Shown here piece after piece: positions 1 to 8,417 of a stretch of 35,786 bases of DNA. The notes below the pieces were generated by a model. It was not told the origin of the DNA, did not search any database, and was given only the letters and a program-made list of their open reading frames with translations. Both the position numbers and the translations under genes were made by a program. Numbering within the stretch: the stretch's first letter is position 1; each line of letters starts with the position of its first letter. Origin of the DNA: Lachnospiraceae bacterium (lineage in GTDB: Bacteria > Bacillota > Clostridia > Lachnospirales > Lachnospiraceae). The stretch lies in assembly GCA_021200695.1 (NCBI GenBank), contig JAJQGF010000301.1, positions 1-35,786 of the forward strand, in the 5' to 3' direction.

Positions 1-363
1 ATAATCGGGCTGCTCTTTGGCAAGCAGCTCCCTTGCAAGCATAACATTCTGAATTGCGGTATATTGTGGGAAAAGGTTAAAGGACTGAAAGACCAATCCG
101 AAATGCAGACGTTTTCTGCGAAGCTGTGCCTCCTGCTGTGTTGTGCAGACTGAAGAGTCAAAAAGAACTTCACCGTTTACACGAATTATTCCGGTATCAG
201 GTTTTTCAAGAAAATTCAGACAACGCAGCAGCGTGGTTTTGCCGCTTCCGGATGAGCCTATAATAGATAAAACCTGTCCTTTTTCAAGGGAAAAGCTTAT
301 GTCCTTTAAAACCTCAGTGCGTTCGAATGCCTTGCTTATATGTTCAACCTCTAAAACAGCCAT
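1..363 (-). CDS. Polar amino acid ABC transporter ATPase (partial)
   Basis: The reading frame starts at ATG 363-361 and runs off the left edge, so only the first 121 codons are seen. It energises uptake of a polar amino acid on the cytoplasmic face. Visible features are a Walker A loop (GSSGSGKTT, about residues 36-44) and a Q-loop segment (VFQSFNLFPQYT, about residues 98-109), as in GlnQ/HisP-type subunits. The ribosome binding site AGGAGGGAGG lies just upstream and overlaps the stop codon of the permease gene, so the two are coupled. The Walker B and signature motifs lie outside the window. The family is certain; the exact amino acid is not. Confidence 0.93.
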   Translation of the reverse strand, partial: MAVLEVEHISKAFERTEVLKDISFSLEKGQVLSIIGSSGSGKTTLLRCLNFLEKPDTGIIRVNGEVLFDSSVCTTQQEAQLRRKRLHFGLVFQSFNLFPQYTAIQNVMLARELLAKEQPDY

Positions 364-377
364 ATTAAACCTCCCTC

Positions 378-1064
378 CTAGCGAAAATAATTCAGCTTTT
401 TTTCAAGCCGTCCAAGCAGTACGGTTAGTATTCCGTTACAGATAAGGTAATAAAATGCTGTGAAGAACATTGGCCATATTGCCCCTGATATGCCTTGCGA
501 ACCCTTCATAAATGCCTGACCGGCCCAGATGATTTCCTGGAGTGCGATAATTCGCGCCAGAGAGGTGTCCTTTACCAATGTTATTATCTCGTTGGACATT
601 GGGGGGACTATACGCTTAATCATTTGGAGCAGGGTAACTCTGAAAAAGATTTGAGGCCTGGTCATGCCAAGTACAAGACCGGCCTCCTGCTGACCTATAG
701 GGACACCCTGAATACCGCCCCGGTATATTTCTGAAAAATAACATGCGTAGTTAATAATAAATGATACTGATGCGGCGGCGAATCTGCCGCCCTCGCCGCC
801 GCCCCAGATTGGATTTTTAAATACCAGCCCTGGAAAATAATATATGATAAGAAGCTGAATCATCAGAGGTGTTCCTCGAACCACCCATACAACAAGCTTT
901 GTGGCTATGCTCAGGGGCTTAAAGTGCGACATTGAGCCGAATGCAATAATCAGCCCCAACGGAAAGGCCCCGATGAGAGTTACAAAAAACAATTTTAATG
1001 TCTGTAAAAATCCTATATTCAGCGAGTGTATGACTATAGGCAGCTGCTCCATTATCAGTTCCAT
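378..1064 (-). CDS. Amino acid ABC transporter permease
   Basis: A 228-residue HisM/GlnP-type permease forming the membrane channel of the transporter. It has about five hydrophobic helices, and the conserved loop contacting the ATPase is visible around residues 125-150 (EAGLVLGM followed by P-x-x-x-N-E). The start at ATG 1064 is supported by AAGGAGAA about seven bases upstream; a second ATG four codons later is less well placed. It lies 24 bases after the binding protein gene and 14 bases before the ATPase gene, the usual order for a three-gene uptake operon. Function is by family; the substrate cannot be read from the sequence. Confidence 0.92.
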   Translation of the reverse strand: MELIMEQLPIVIHSLNIGFLQTLKLFFVTLIGAFPLGLIIAFGSMSHFKPLSIATKLVVWVVRGTPLMIQLLIIYYFPGLVFKNPIWGGGEGGRFAAASVSFIINYACYFSEIYRGGIQGVPIGQQEAGLVLGMTRPQIFFRVTLLQMIKRIVPPMSNEIITLVKDTSLARIIALQEIIWAGQAFMKGSQGISGAIWPMFFTAFYYLICNGILTVLLGRLEKKLNYFR

Positions 1065-1088
1065 AACCGGTTCTCCTTATTTAGCTGT

Positions 1089-1943
1089 TTACTGAATAAT
1101 AGCCGCCTGCACACCATAAGCCTCTGCGCATGACATCATGCTTCCGTCTGCAATGCTTGCAGCGAAGTAATCGTTAAGCGCTGCCGCAAGGTCAGAGCCT
1201 TTGCGGAAGCCGACACCATATTCCTCACTGTTAAGGCCTATAGTATATGTAAGGTCTGCGTAGCCGGTTCCCTCGCCTACCATTGCGGCAGCCATAAGGG
1301 AATCTATTACGGCGGCATCTGAGGTTCCTGCGGCAACCTCCATAAGCGCATCAGCCTGTGTCTGTACAGGTGTATAGCTGAGAGCAAGCGCGCTTACCTG
1401 AGCTTCTCCTGCACTGCCGGATTCTACTGCAAAATTTAAACCGGAAAGGCTGTCGGTATCCTGATACATGTCAGCAACATCTGCGGGAACTATAACTACC
1501 TGAGCGTTATTGCAGTATGCATCTGAGCATTCCATTGAGCTTAAAACCTCATCAGTAAGTGTCATACCGTTCCATACGCAGTCAATGGTTTTGCCGTTTA
1601 ACTCCATAATTTTATTGTCCCAGTCAATCTCTACAAACTCAACCTCAACACCAATACTTTCTGCAAAGCCTCTTGCCATATCTGCGTCGAAGCCAATCCA
1701 TTCACCGGACTCATTCTGGTAATCCATAGGCTCAAAATCGGTTATTCCTACGACAAGCGTCCCCTTATCCTGAACGTAAGCCATATCACTGTCCTCTGAG
1801 TCAGTGCTGCCGGCAGCGACGGCGCTCTGCGTTGAAGCTGCTGCATTTTCTGAAGCGGCATTGCCTGATGTCTCGGCGCTGCCACATGCAGTCATGGAAA
1901 AAAACATAACTGCGGTCATTGTCATTACTAAAAGTTTTTTCAT
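1089..1943 (-). CDS. Amino acid ABC transporter substrate-binding lipoprotein
   Basis: A 284-residue family 3 extracellular solute-binding protein. The N-terminus is a lipoprotein signal (MKKLLV, hydrophobic stretch, SMTAC with the lipidated cysteine), then a low-complexity Ala/Ser/Thr linker. The mature domain begins at GTLVVGITDFEPMDY and keeps the GFDADMA segment typical of polar amino acid binders. An in-frame start eight codons upstream (1967) exists, but GGAGGG lies five bases before ATG 1943 and MKK gives a proper signal peptide, so 1943 is preferred. It is first in the minus-strand operon, behind the promoter at 2002-2030. Ligand class is well supported, the exact ligand is not. Confidence 0.9.
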   Translation of the reverse strand: MKKLLVMTMTAVMFFSMTACGSAETSGNAASENAAASTQSAVAAGSTDSEDSDMAYVQDKGTLVVGITDFEPMDYQNESGEWIGFDADMARGFAESIGVEVEFVEIDWDNKIMELNGKTIDCVWNGMTLTDEVLSSMECSDAYCNNAQVVIVPADVADMYQDTDSLSGLNFAVESGSAGEAQVSALALSYTPVQTQADALMEVAAGTSDAAVIDSLMAAAMVGEGTGYADLTYTIGLNSEEYGVGFRKGSDLAAALNDYFAASIADGSMMSCAEAYGVQAAIIQ

Positions 1944-1957
1944 AATTCCCTCCGTTA

Positions 1958-1976
1958 CGAAGCGCAAGCGCTATCG
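1958..1976 (-). other. Small hairpin in the leader of the ABC transporter operon
   Basis: The leader between the predicted start site and the first gene holds the inverted repeat AGCG-CAAG-CGCT (1961-1972), extended by CGA/TCG arms across a one-base bulge. It ends about eight bases upstream of the GGAGGG ribosome binding site. It has no U-tract, so it is not a terminator. It might affect mRNA stability or translation, but the repeat is short and may be chance. Confidence 0.3.
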
Positions 1977-2001
1977 AAAAATTTATTATTAGAACATCAA
2001 C

Positions 2002-2030
2002 ATATTAGCAATTTAGCGGATTAAAGTCAA
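2002..2030 (-). promoter_or_regulatory. Sigma-A promoter for the amino acid ABC operon
   Basis: Read on the minus strand: TTGACT (2030-2025), a 17-base spacer, then TAATAT (2007-2002) preceded by TGC, an extended -10. Predicted transcription start is near 1995, giving a leader of about 50 bases before ATG 1943. The intergenic region is AT-rich and divergent from the gene at 2140. Confidence 0.65.
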
Positions 2031-2139
2031 TATTATCATAATAATTTAGTGTTTTTTCTTCTTTTTAATAAGTTCATGGTAGAAAATACAATTTTTTTGA
2101 CGTATACTTAAAGCATTAAAACTCAGGAGGCTTACAGGT

Positions 2140-4596
2140 ATGGAAATCCGTTTCCCTAAATTATACAGATATGACAGAATACATGAGCATTGCAGCGTTG
2201 CTATTCCATTTGCAAGAGGAGAATTTTGCAGAGATGATGTTATGGAGATATATCAGCACGGTGTAAGAATACCGTCTCAGTCTAAGGTGACCTCATATTA
2301 TGAGGATGGCAGTGTAAGATATTTGTTTGTGAGATTCATGGCTGACCTTCCGGGAAATAAAAAGACGGCGCTGGAGGCTGTAAAAAGAAGTAAGGAGGAG
2401 GCTTCGGCACAGAGCTCAGGACATGCTTTGGAGAAGAGGGTTTTCGGATTAAAGCCGGAGGAGACTCTGCATGTTGAGAGGTCTTCAGACACCCTGACTG
2501 TGCGCGGCGGAGTGGGCGGCATTGAATTTAAGGTTTCCAACGGCGCATGTACGATATTTGATTATCTTGACGACGGGAGAGAGACATACAGTGCAGGCCG
2601 CTTTGCGGGACCATATCTTGAGGACGGCAATGGCAGACGCTACGGCATAAAGCTCGGACAGTGGCAGGTGGCAGAGGAAGGCCCGCTTGTGGCGGTGCTT
2701 CGATGCATGGGAGTATGTATTGACTGCGACGGTAATGAAAACCATGAAGGCATGGCAGACGGGGAGGCTTTGCATCCTACATTTGAGCTTAAGCTTACCG
2801 CATATGCGTGCAAGCCGTGGGTAGAGGTTTCCTATCGGCTTATTAATTCTACAGACGAGCCTCTTCATGCGGCTGCTTTGGTATTTGCATTAATGGCTGA
2901 TGAAAATGCAGCGTTTAATCCATCGCTGGGTGACAGGATAGCTGAGGATAGAGGAGATTCCGTCGGAGAAGGAAGCGCTGCCAGGGGAGAGTTTTCCCTT
3001 GCCGGACCGATTTATGAGACCACAGGAGTCAGCAGACTGCCCGAAATAGAGGAAAAGATTGGCGCGGACACTGTGCGCACCTGTGTTGGAAGCTCTAATT
3101 ATAAGACTAATTTTACTATTGGCGAGGACGGCACGGCAGTTGACCGAATTGTGGATGCAAAGCACTTGATGGGCGAGGCAAACGAGCATTTTGCAGAGGT
3201 ATTTTATGGTACATTTTTTGCGGACAGAACGGATCAAAAAGGCGGTGTCTGTGCAACAATATGGCAGGCACAGCAAAATTTCCCGAAAGCGGTAAAGGCT
3301 GATGGCAGTGGTATATATGTAATGCTGGTTCCCAAAAAGGTGGATAAGGTTGTGCTGCAGTCGGGGATGTCCCGTGAACAGAAATTTTTGCTGCATTTTC
3401 ATTCGGCATCGGAGCCTATCGCTGAGCTTGACAACCGAAGCCTTATATATCAGATGCCGGATAAACCGAGTATTCCTTTTGAACAGTTTAAAAATGCAGG
3501 TGTGATGCCGGATATATTTGTGGACAGGGATAAAATAAATTATGATGTGGAGCTGTCGCTGATTGCGAAATGCGATGGTCACTCGAGAAGCTATGGCATG
3601 ATGAATTTTGGCGACGCGCCTGACCCGGGCTACACTAAGCAGGGCCGTGGGAAGGGAAGGCCTGTATGGACTAACAATGAATATGATTTTCCACATGCAT
3701 GCGCGCTTCTCTATGCGCGCACGGGGGAGAGAAGATTTCAGGATTATATGATTGCTGCGGGGAGCCATTGGATGGACGTGGATGTGTGCCATTACAGCAG
3801 GGATTCCCTTCTGATAGGAGGACAGTGGGAGCATACAAGAGGACATTGCGTGGATGGATGTATGGTATGCTCGCATGAATGGGTAGAAGGACTTTTTGAT
3901 TATTGGCATTTTACAGGCGATGAGAGAGCGTTGGAGACGGCAATCGGCATTGGTGAAAATGTGCTTAGGCTATTGGAGACGCCTATGTATCAGACCAGCG
4001 GTGAGAGCAATGCCAGAGAGACCGGCTGGGCTCTCAGGACGCTTACGGCGCTTTATATTGAAACAAATGATAAAAAATGGCTGTCAAGGTGTGAATGGAT
4101 TGTGGGACATTTTAAGGAGTGGTCCGAAGAATACGGAGAGTGGATTGCGCCATATACTGACAATACGGCTATACGTGTGGGCTTTATGATTTCCGTTGCC
4201 GTCGGCAGCCTGATGCGATATTACAGGGTATTTCCGGGCGAAGAGCTGAAGCGGCTTATTTTAAGTGCGGTCGACGACCTTGTGGACAACTGTCTTATGG
4301 ACAACGGAGTGTTTTATTATAAAGAGCTTCCGAGCCTTAACAGAATCGGAAACAATACCCTGCTTCTGGAGGCGCTTACAATAGCGTATGAGCTGACCGG
4401 AGAGGTAAGGTATCTTAAATATGGCGAGAAAACCTTCTGGAATAATATTAATGCACCGGCGATGAGTGTAGTGGGTGATAAGAGTATAGTAGAGGATGCG
4501 GTCATTACTAAGTCGGGAGGTCCGAAAAACTTTGCACAATGCCTTGTTCCGCTGTCTGTATATTATAAGGCGATGACGGACAATGGACTTCTTTGA
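2140..4596 (+). CDS. YetA/PL26-like exo-rhamnogalacturonan lyase family protein
   Basis: An 818-residue protein with no signal peptide or membrane segment, so cytoplasmic. It resembles the PcRGLX/YetA family: an N-terminal barrel-like domain (about residues 1-90), a central beta-rich domain (about 95-430), and a C-terminal helical toroid (about 450-810) with WTNNEYDFPHA near 505, GGQWEHTRGHC near 565 and SHEW near 580. Family members are linked to breakdown of rhamnogalacturonan oligosaccharides, and in Bacillus subtilis yetA lies with sugar-uptake genes. Here it has no sugar transporter neighbour; it diverges from an amino acid transporter and is followed by truA. AGGAGG ten bases before ATG 2140 supports the start. 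The promoter is unclear. The family is fairly likely; the enzymatic activity is inferred only. Confidence 0.65.
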   Translation: MEIRFPKLYRYDRIHEHCSVAIPFARGEFCRDDVMEIYQHGVRIPSQSKVTSYYEDGSVRYLFVRFMADLPGNKKTALEAVKRSKEEASAQSSGHALEKRVFGLKPEETLHVERSSDTLTVRGGVGGIEFKVSNGACTIFDYLDDGRETYSAGRFAGPYLEDGNGRRYGIKLGQWQVAEEGPLVAVLRCMGVCIDCDGNENHEGMADGEALHPTFELKLTAYACKPWVEVSYRLINSTDEPLHAAALVFALMADENAAFNPSLGDRIAEDRGDSVGEGSAARGEFSLAGPIYETTGVSRLPEIEEKIGADTVRTCVGSSNYKTNFTIGEDGTAVDRIVDAKHLMGEANEHFAEVFYGTFFADRTDQKGGVCATIWQAQQNFPKAVKADGSGIYVMLVPKKVDKVVLQSGMSREQKFLLHFHSASEPIAELDNRSLIYQMPDKPSIPFEQFKNAGVMPDIFVDRDKINYDVELSLIAKCDGHSRSYGMMNFGDAPDPGYTKQGRGKGRPVWTNNEYDFPHACALLYARTGERRFQDYMIAAGSHWMDVDVCHYSRDSLLIGGQWEHTRGHCVDGCMVCSHEWVEGLFDYWHFTGDERALETAIGIGENVLRLLETPMYQTSGESNARETGWALRTLTALYIETNDKKWLSRCEWIVGHFKEWSEEYGEWIAPYTDNTAIRVGFMISVAVGSLMRYYRVFPGEELKRLILSAVDDLVDNCLMDNGVFYYKELPSLNRIGNNTLLLEALTIAYELTGEVRYLKYGEKTFWNNINAPAMSVVGDKSIVEDAVITKSGGPKNFAQCLVPLSVYYKAMTDNGLL

Positions 4597-4613
4597 GGAG
4601 TATAATTATTGGT

Positions 4614-5357
4614 ATGAAACAGAATTATAAACTGACAATAGCCTATGACGGAAGCCGCTATTATGGTTGGGAGAGACAGCCGAATACCGAAATGACTATT
4701 CAGGGAAAGCTTGAAAATGTGCTATCGAGGATGGCAGGCGCACCGGTGGAGATAATTGGCGCGGGCAGAACGGATTCGGGAGTCCATGCAAAGGCGATGA
4801 TTGCCAATGCTTTTCTTGACACAGACCTGTCGGTTGAGGAAATAAGAGATTATATGAACAGATATCTTCCAGATGACATTTGCGTATGCGAAATCAGAAA
4901 AGCGGGTGAACGCTTTCACAGCAGATACAATGCATTGGGAAAAACATATTGTTATACCTGTTATATTGGTGACACAAAGCCTGTTTTTGACAGAAAGTAT
5001 GTTTATATCCTTAACGAAAAGCCTGATATAGAGGCTATGAAAAAAGCGGCGGAAATCCTAAAGGGTGAGCATGATTTCGCAAGCTTCTGTAGCAATCCGC
5101 GTATGAAGAAATCCACTGTAAGAAGGGTTGACAGAATAGATATTGAGCAGGAGGGAGAGTATCTGCTTTTTACTTATCATGGCACGGGCTTTTTACAGCA
5201 TATGGTCAGGATTCTTACGGGCACACTGCTGGAGGTTGGATATGGGATACGGACACCTGAGAGCATGACTGAGCTTATAGAGGCCAGAAGCCGTGCGCTT
5301 GCGGGAGCTACTGCACCGGCTCAGGGACTTTGCATGTTGAAGGTGGATTATCATTAA
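4614..5357 (+). CDS. truA: tRNA pseudouridine synthase A
   Basis: A 247-residue TruA that makes pseudouridine in the anticodon stem-loop (positions 38-40) of tRNAs. The catalytic segment GRTDSGVHA (about residues 51-59, with the nucleophilic Asp) and the C-terminal FLQHMVRILTGTLLEVG segment are intact, and the length is normal. The start is taken at ATG 4614 (MKQNYKLTIAYDG), which matches the family; a longer frame could begin at TTG 4593, overlapping the previous stop. The GAGGAG ribosome site (4595-4600) is 13 bases from this ATG, rather far. It is a housekeeping gene sitting between two accessory genes. Confidence 0.95.
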   Translation: MKQNYKLTIAYDGSRYYGWERQPNTEMTIQGKLENVLSRMAGAPVEIIGAGRTDSGVHAKAMIANAFLDTDLSVEEIRDYMNRYLPDDICVCEIRKAGERFHSRYNALGKTYCYTCYIGDTKPVFDRKYVYILNEKPDIEAMKKAAEILKGEHDFASFCSNPRMKKSTVRRVDRIDIEQEGEYLLFTYHGTGFLQHMVRILTGTLLEVGYGIRTPESMTELIEARSRALAGATAPAQGLCMLKVDYH

Positions 5358-5380
5358 TAATACGGAGGGAGCAGGATTGG

Positions 5381-7198
5381 ATGTTTACCTGCCTGAGGCT
5401 TAAGCTTAGCAGATTTACATGGTTTGTTGTCGGATTTGCGGCTGCGGCACTGTTTATTGTCCCGTATGTTGTGTTGGGACACGGTGTTTATATTCAGATG
5501 ACGGACCAATTGGACGGAGAGGTTCTTAATTATATATATCGTGCAAAATATCTGTTCTCAGGGAATGGAGTCATACCTGAGCTGATGAACGGTGTGAGTG
5601 CGGAGGCTATGACGCCGCCCGCACCTGTTGGTGTGTTGTTTTATAGGCTGCTTTCGCCCTTTAAGGCCTTTGCATGTATGCATGCCTTTGTTATTTTAAC
5701 AGGATATATCGGAATGTATCTGCTGTCAAAGGAGCTTTCGGACTCGGCATTTATTTCCTTTGTTACTGCAGTTTTATTTGTGGCGCTCCCGTTTTATCCG
5801 GTTTACGGTCTGTCTGTTCTCGGACAGCCTCTTTTAGTTTGGGCACTTTTACGTATATATAAAACAGAGGGAAAAAAATTATCTTACTTTTTTTTAGTTG
5901 TACTATATGGAATGAGCTCGTCTCTTGCGCTGTCCGGCTTCGCATGCCTTACCGTTATTGGAATTGCCTGTGTGTGTCTTGCACTGTACAGGAGAAGGCT
6001 GGGCTTAAGGCTGCGGGGAGTTCTGCCTCTGGCGGCTGCATTTGTGCTTCTGCTTTTATGCTACATTATATGTAATTTAGGTCTTGTCAGGGATATGCTC
6101 GGAATCGGCGGGGGCTTTGTGGCACATCGTGAGGAGATGATTATCGCGGCGCTTGGCTTTGCAGATAATTTTAAAACAATATTTTTTGAGGGTGGAAGCT
6201 ATGCCAAATCCTATAATATGCCCATATTTGTTTTGGCTGTTTTTGTAATATTGGTAAAGTATCTGACTAAATTAACCGCGGGCATGAGGGGCAATGGTGG
6301 AGAAGAAAAGACTTACACACAAGGTGTGTGGAGGATTGCAGCTTTGCTGCTTGCGGCACTTGTAATTTCCGTGTTGGCAGCGCTTTGGCGTGTGGAGACT
6401 GTTGTCAGCATAAGAATGAAGGCAGGAGGCACACTTAAATCCTTTCAGGCGGACAGAATATATTGGCTTCTGTCGGTATGCTGGTATGCTGTACTTGCCC
6501 TGAGTCTGAGGGAAATGGAAAATTTAATAAAAAATATGGTATCTGTGCTGAAAACAAAATTTTCTTTAATCATGGCAGCCGGAGCGTGCAGTACAGTAAC
6601 GGTCAGCCTTGTACTGATTGCCGGGCTTTCATATATGATTTATGAAAACAGCACGATATATCATAATCTGAGACTTATGATATTTCCTGACACCTATCAT
6701 CTTATGGATTGGGATGATTTCTATGCCCGGGACGTGTTTGAGCAAATCGATGAGTTTATAGGTGAGGATAAATCCACATACAGGACTGTAAGCCTGGGTA
6801 TAACTCCGGCAGCGGCGCTCTACAATGGCTTTTATTGTCTGGACGGTTATTCAAATTATTATCCCCTTGAGTATAAGCATGAATTCAGAGAAATTATTGC
6901 GGACGAGCTTTCAAAGTCGGAGGAGTTAAGGGTTTACTTTGATTCGTGGGGAAACAGATGCTATCTGTTCAACGGAGAGACCGGGAACTTTATGATGATA
7001 CCGGGGGTAAATGGAGGAAGCTTTGAGCATCTTGATTTGAATACAGCGAAGCTGTATGATATGGGTGGACGATATATATTTTCTGCGCTTCCGATAGACA
7101 ATGCAGAGGATATGAATCTTATACTTATGAGAGACGAGCCATTTGAGACTGAGACAAGCTATTACAGCATCTGGCTGTATAAGGTTCAGGATTTTTGA
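5381..7198 (+). CDS. DUF6044 (YkoS-like) polytopic membrane protein
   Basis: A 605-residue membrane protein with about ten to twelve helices and a C-terminal soluble domain of about 170 residues. The first extracellular loop carries the acidic motif TDQLDGE (about residues 45-51), as in GT-C glycosyltransferases. The tail holds the family signature YCLDGYSNYYPLEYKHEF and WGNRCYLF. I recognise this as DUF6044; its reaction is unknown, and GT-C-type transfer from a polyprenyl-phosphate sugar is an inference. Start ATG 5381 has GGAGGGAGCAGGA upstream; the frame is open from 5330, inside truA, but that start has no good ribosome site. A clear paralogue lies at 28673-30400. Its stop codon is embedded in the next promoter. 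Confidence 0.8.
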   Translation: MFTCLRLKLSRFTWFVVGFAAAALFIVPYVVLGHGVYIQMTDQLDGEVLNYIYRAKYLFSGNGVIPELMNGVSAEAMTPPAPVGVLFYRLLSPFKAFACMHAFVILTGYIGMYLLSKELSDSAFISFVTAVLFVALPFYPVYGLSVLGQPLLVWALLRIYKTEGKKLSYFFLVVLYGMSSSLALSGFACLTVIGIACVCLALYRRRLGLRLRGVLPLAAAFVLLLLCYIICNLGLVRDMLGIGGGFVAHREEMIIAALGFADNFKTIFFEGGSYAKSYNMPIFVLAVFVILVKYLTKLTAGMRGNGGEEKTYTQGVWRIAALLLAALVISVLAALWRVETVVSIRMKAGGTLKSFQADRIYWLLSVCWYAVLALSLREMENLIKNMVSVLKTKFSLIMAAGACSTVTVSLVLIAGLSYMIYENSTIYHNLRLMIFPDTYHLMDWDDFYARDVFEQIDEFIGEDKSTYRTVSLGITPAAALYNGFYCLDGYSNYYPLEYKHEFREIIADELSKSEELRVYFDSWGNRCYLFNGETGNFMMIPGVNGGSFEHLDLNTAKLYDMGGRYIFSALPIDNAEDMNLILMRDEPFETETSYYSIWLYKVQDF

Positions 7199-7223
7199 CA
7201 CGAAACAATGCATGTGATAAAAT
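7195..7223 (+). promoter_or_regulatory. Near-consensus sigma-A promoter of the glycan locus
   Basis: TTGACA (7195-7200), a 17-base spacer, then TAAAAT (7218-7223) preceded by TGA, an extended -10. The -35 box overlaps the TGA stop of the DUF6044 gene (7196-7198). Predicted transcription start is near 7230, about 30 bases before the ATG at 7259. With no convincing promoter or terminator seen in the following 27 kb of same-strand genes, it may drive the whole run. Confidence 0.75.
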
Positions 7224-7258
7224 AAAGAATTAGTAAAATTAAGGAAATCACGGGTGCT

Positions 7259-8410
7259 ATGAAGGCTGAAAATGAGAGAACCGAAAACGTGAAAAATAAA
7301 GGCAGGGAAAGAATATATGTCTGCCATACCTATTATCATGTGTATATAACCTTCCTGAAGGAATTAAAACTCCGCGCGCAGTGCAGGGAGGAGGGAAGGA
7401 CTGCCGGCGGCGCGACGCTTGTGCTTTCAAAAATGTCTAATGATTTTGAAAGCCTCGGGGAACGTGTTGAGAAAACCGGGCTTTTTGAAGAGGTTATTGA
7501 ATTTGATGAAAAGAGAGAGGATTTTTTCCCCGAGCTTGCAAAATGGAGAAAGGGAACGGGGCACTTTCTTGGAAATCTGTTGTGCAGGATTATTTTTACA
7601 AGGAAATATGCAAGGCTTGAGTCGGACTATATTCCGGTCGACTTTAGAGAGTATGGTGACATATATGTGTTCTGTGACTCAGACCCTATAGGCTATTATC
7701 TTAATCAATACAGGATAAAATATCATGCGCTGGAGGACGGACTAAACTGTCTCAAGAATTTTGACGCCGCAAGATATGATAATCGCGGGCACTTTGGACT
7801 TAAGGCATTTTTGTCACAGAAGATGAACCTTATATTTGTGCAGAACGGATATGGCAGGTACTGCATTGATATGGAGGTAAACGACAGCTCGCTTATTCAG
7901 TACCCGTGCAGCAAATATATTGATGAGCCGAGAAAGGCATTGGCGGACAGACTGAACGACGAAGATAAGGAAATTATTTTAAAGGCATTTATACGAGATA
8001 TGGAGGGACTTAAGCGTCAGATTGATGAGAGCTGTGCGTTGGGAGACAAGATACTCATATTGACGGATCCGCTATGTTCGCTTGATGTCAGGGAGAGGAT
8101 TTTCAGAGATATAATAGATATGTATAAGGGCGAGGGCATGGTGTTTATTAAGCCTCATCCCAGAGATACGCTGGACTATCGCAGAATTTTTCCGCAATAT
8201 CCGCAGTTTGATGCAACGGTACCTATGGAGCTTCTGAATTTTTTCCCGGGTCTCAGGTTTAAAAAGGTAGTGGCGGTGCTTACGGAGGTTAAGGCAATCG
8301 GATTTGCAGACGAGATAGTGCGGCTTGGAGAGGATTTTATGGACAAATATGAGATGCCGCTTATACACCGTCAAAATGAACAAATAGGAATAAAACGTGA
8401 AAGGAACTGA
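7259..8410 (+). CDS. Sialyltransferase-like glycosyltransferase (GT52-type)
   Basis: A 383-residue cytosolic protein with no membrane segment. It begins with an IYVCHTYYHVYI strand-helix pattern like polysialyltransferase and GT52-type enzymes. It carries the two signatures of bacterial sialyltransferases: an acidic-Gly motif in HALEDG (about residues 155-160) and an HP motif in KPHPRD (about 298-303). The third motif, a Ser/Thr pair, is less clear (VLTEVKAIG, about 340). In this locus the CMP-sugar made by PseF is the obvious donor, so transfer of a pseudaminic-acid-type sugar is inferred. AAGGAAA eleven bases upstream supports ATG 7259. It is the first gene behind the 7195 promoter and overlaps or abuts the ABC exporter gene. 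Confidence 0.72.
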   Translation: MKAENERTENVKNKGRERIYVCHTYYHVYITFLKELKLRAQCREEGRTAGGATLVLSKMSNDFESLGERVEKTGLFEEVIEFDEKREDFFPELAKWRKGTGHFLGNLLCRIIFTRKYARLESDYIPVDFREYGDIYVFCDSDPIGYYLNQYRIKYHALEDGLNCLKNFDAARYDNRGHFGLKAFLSQKMNLIFVQNGYGRYCIDMEVNDSSLIQYPCSKYIDEPRKALADRLNDEDKEIILKAFIRDMEGLKRQIDESCALGDKILILTDPLCSLDVRERIFRDIIDMYKGEGMVFIKPHPRDTLDYRRIFPQYPQFDATVPMELLNFFPGLRFKKVVAVLTEVKAIGFADEIVRLGEDFMDKYEMPLIHRQNEQIGIKRERN

Positions 8411-8417
8411 CCGGGAT

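Noticed and set aside
2097-2108. TTGACG directly followed by TATACT upstream of the YetA-like gene
   Set aside because: The two boxes abut with no spacer, and no partner box lies at 16-18 bases from either one; not a convincing promoter.
2890-3909. Open frame of 339 codons on the minus strand inside the YetA-like gene
   Set aside because: Antisense to a clear gene, protein rich in Cys, His and Arg with no domain pattern, and no ribosome site; it is a frame shadow.
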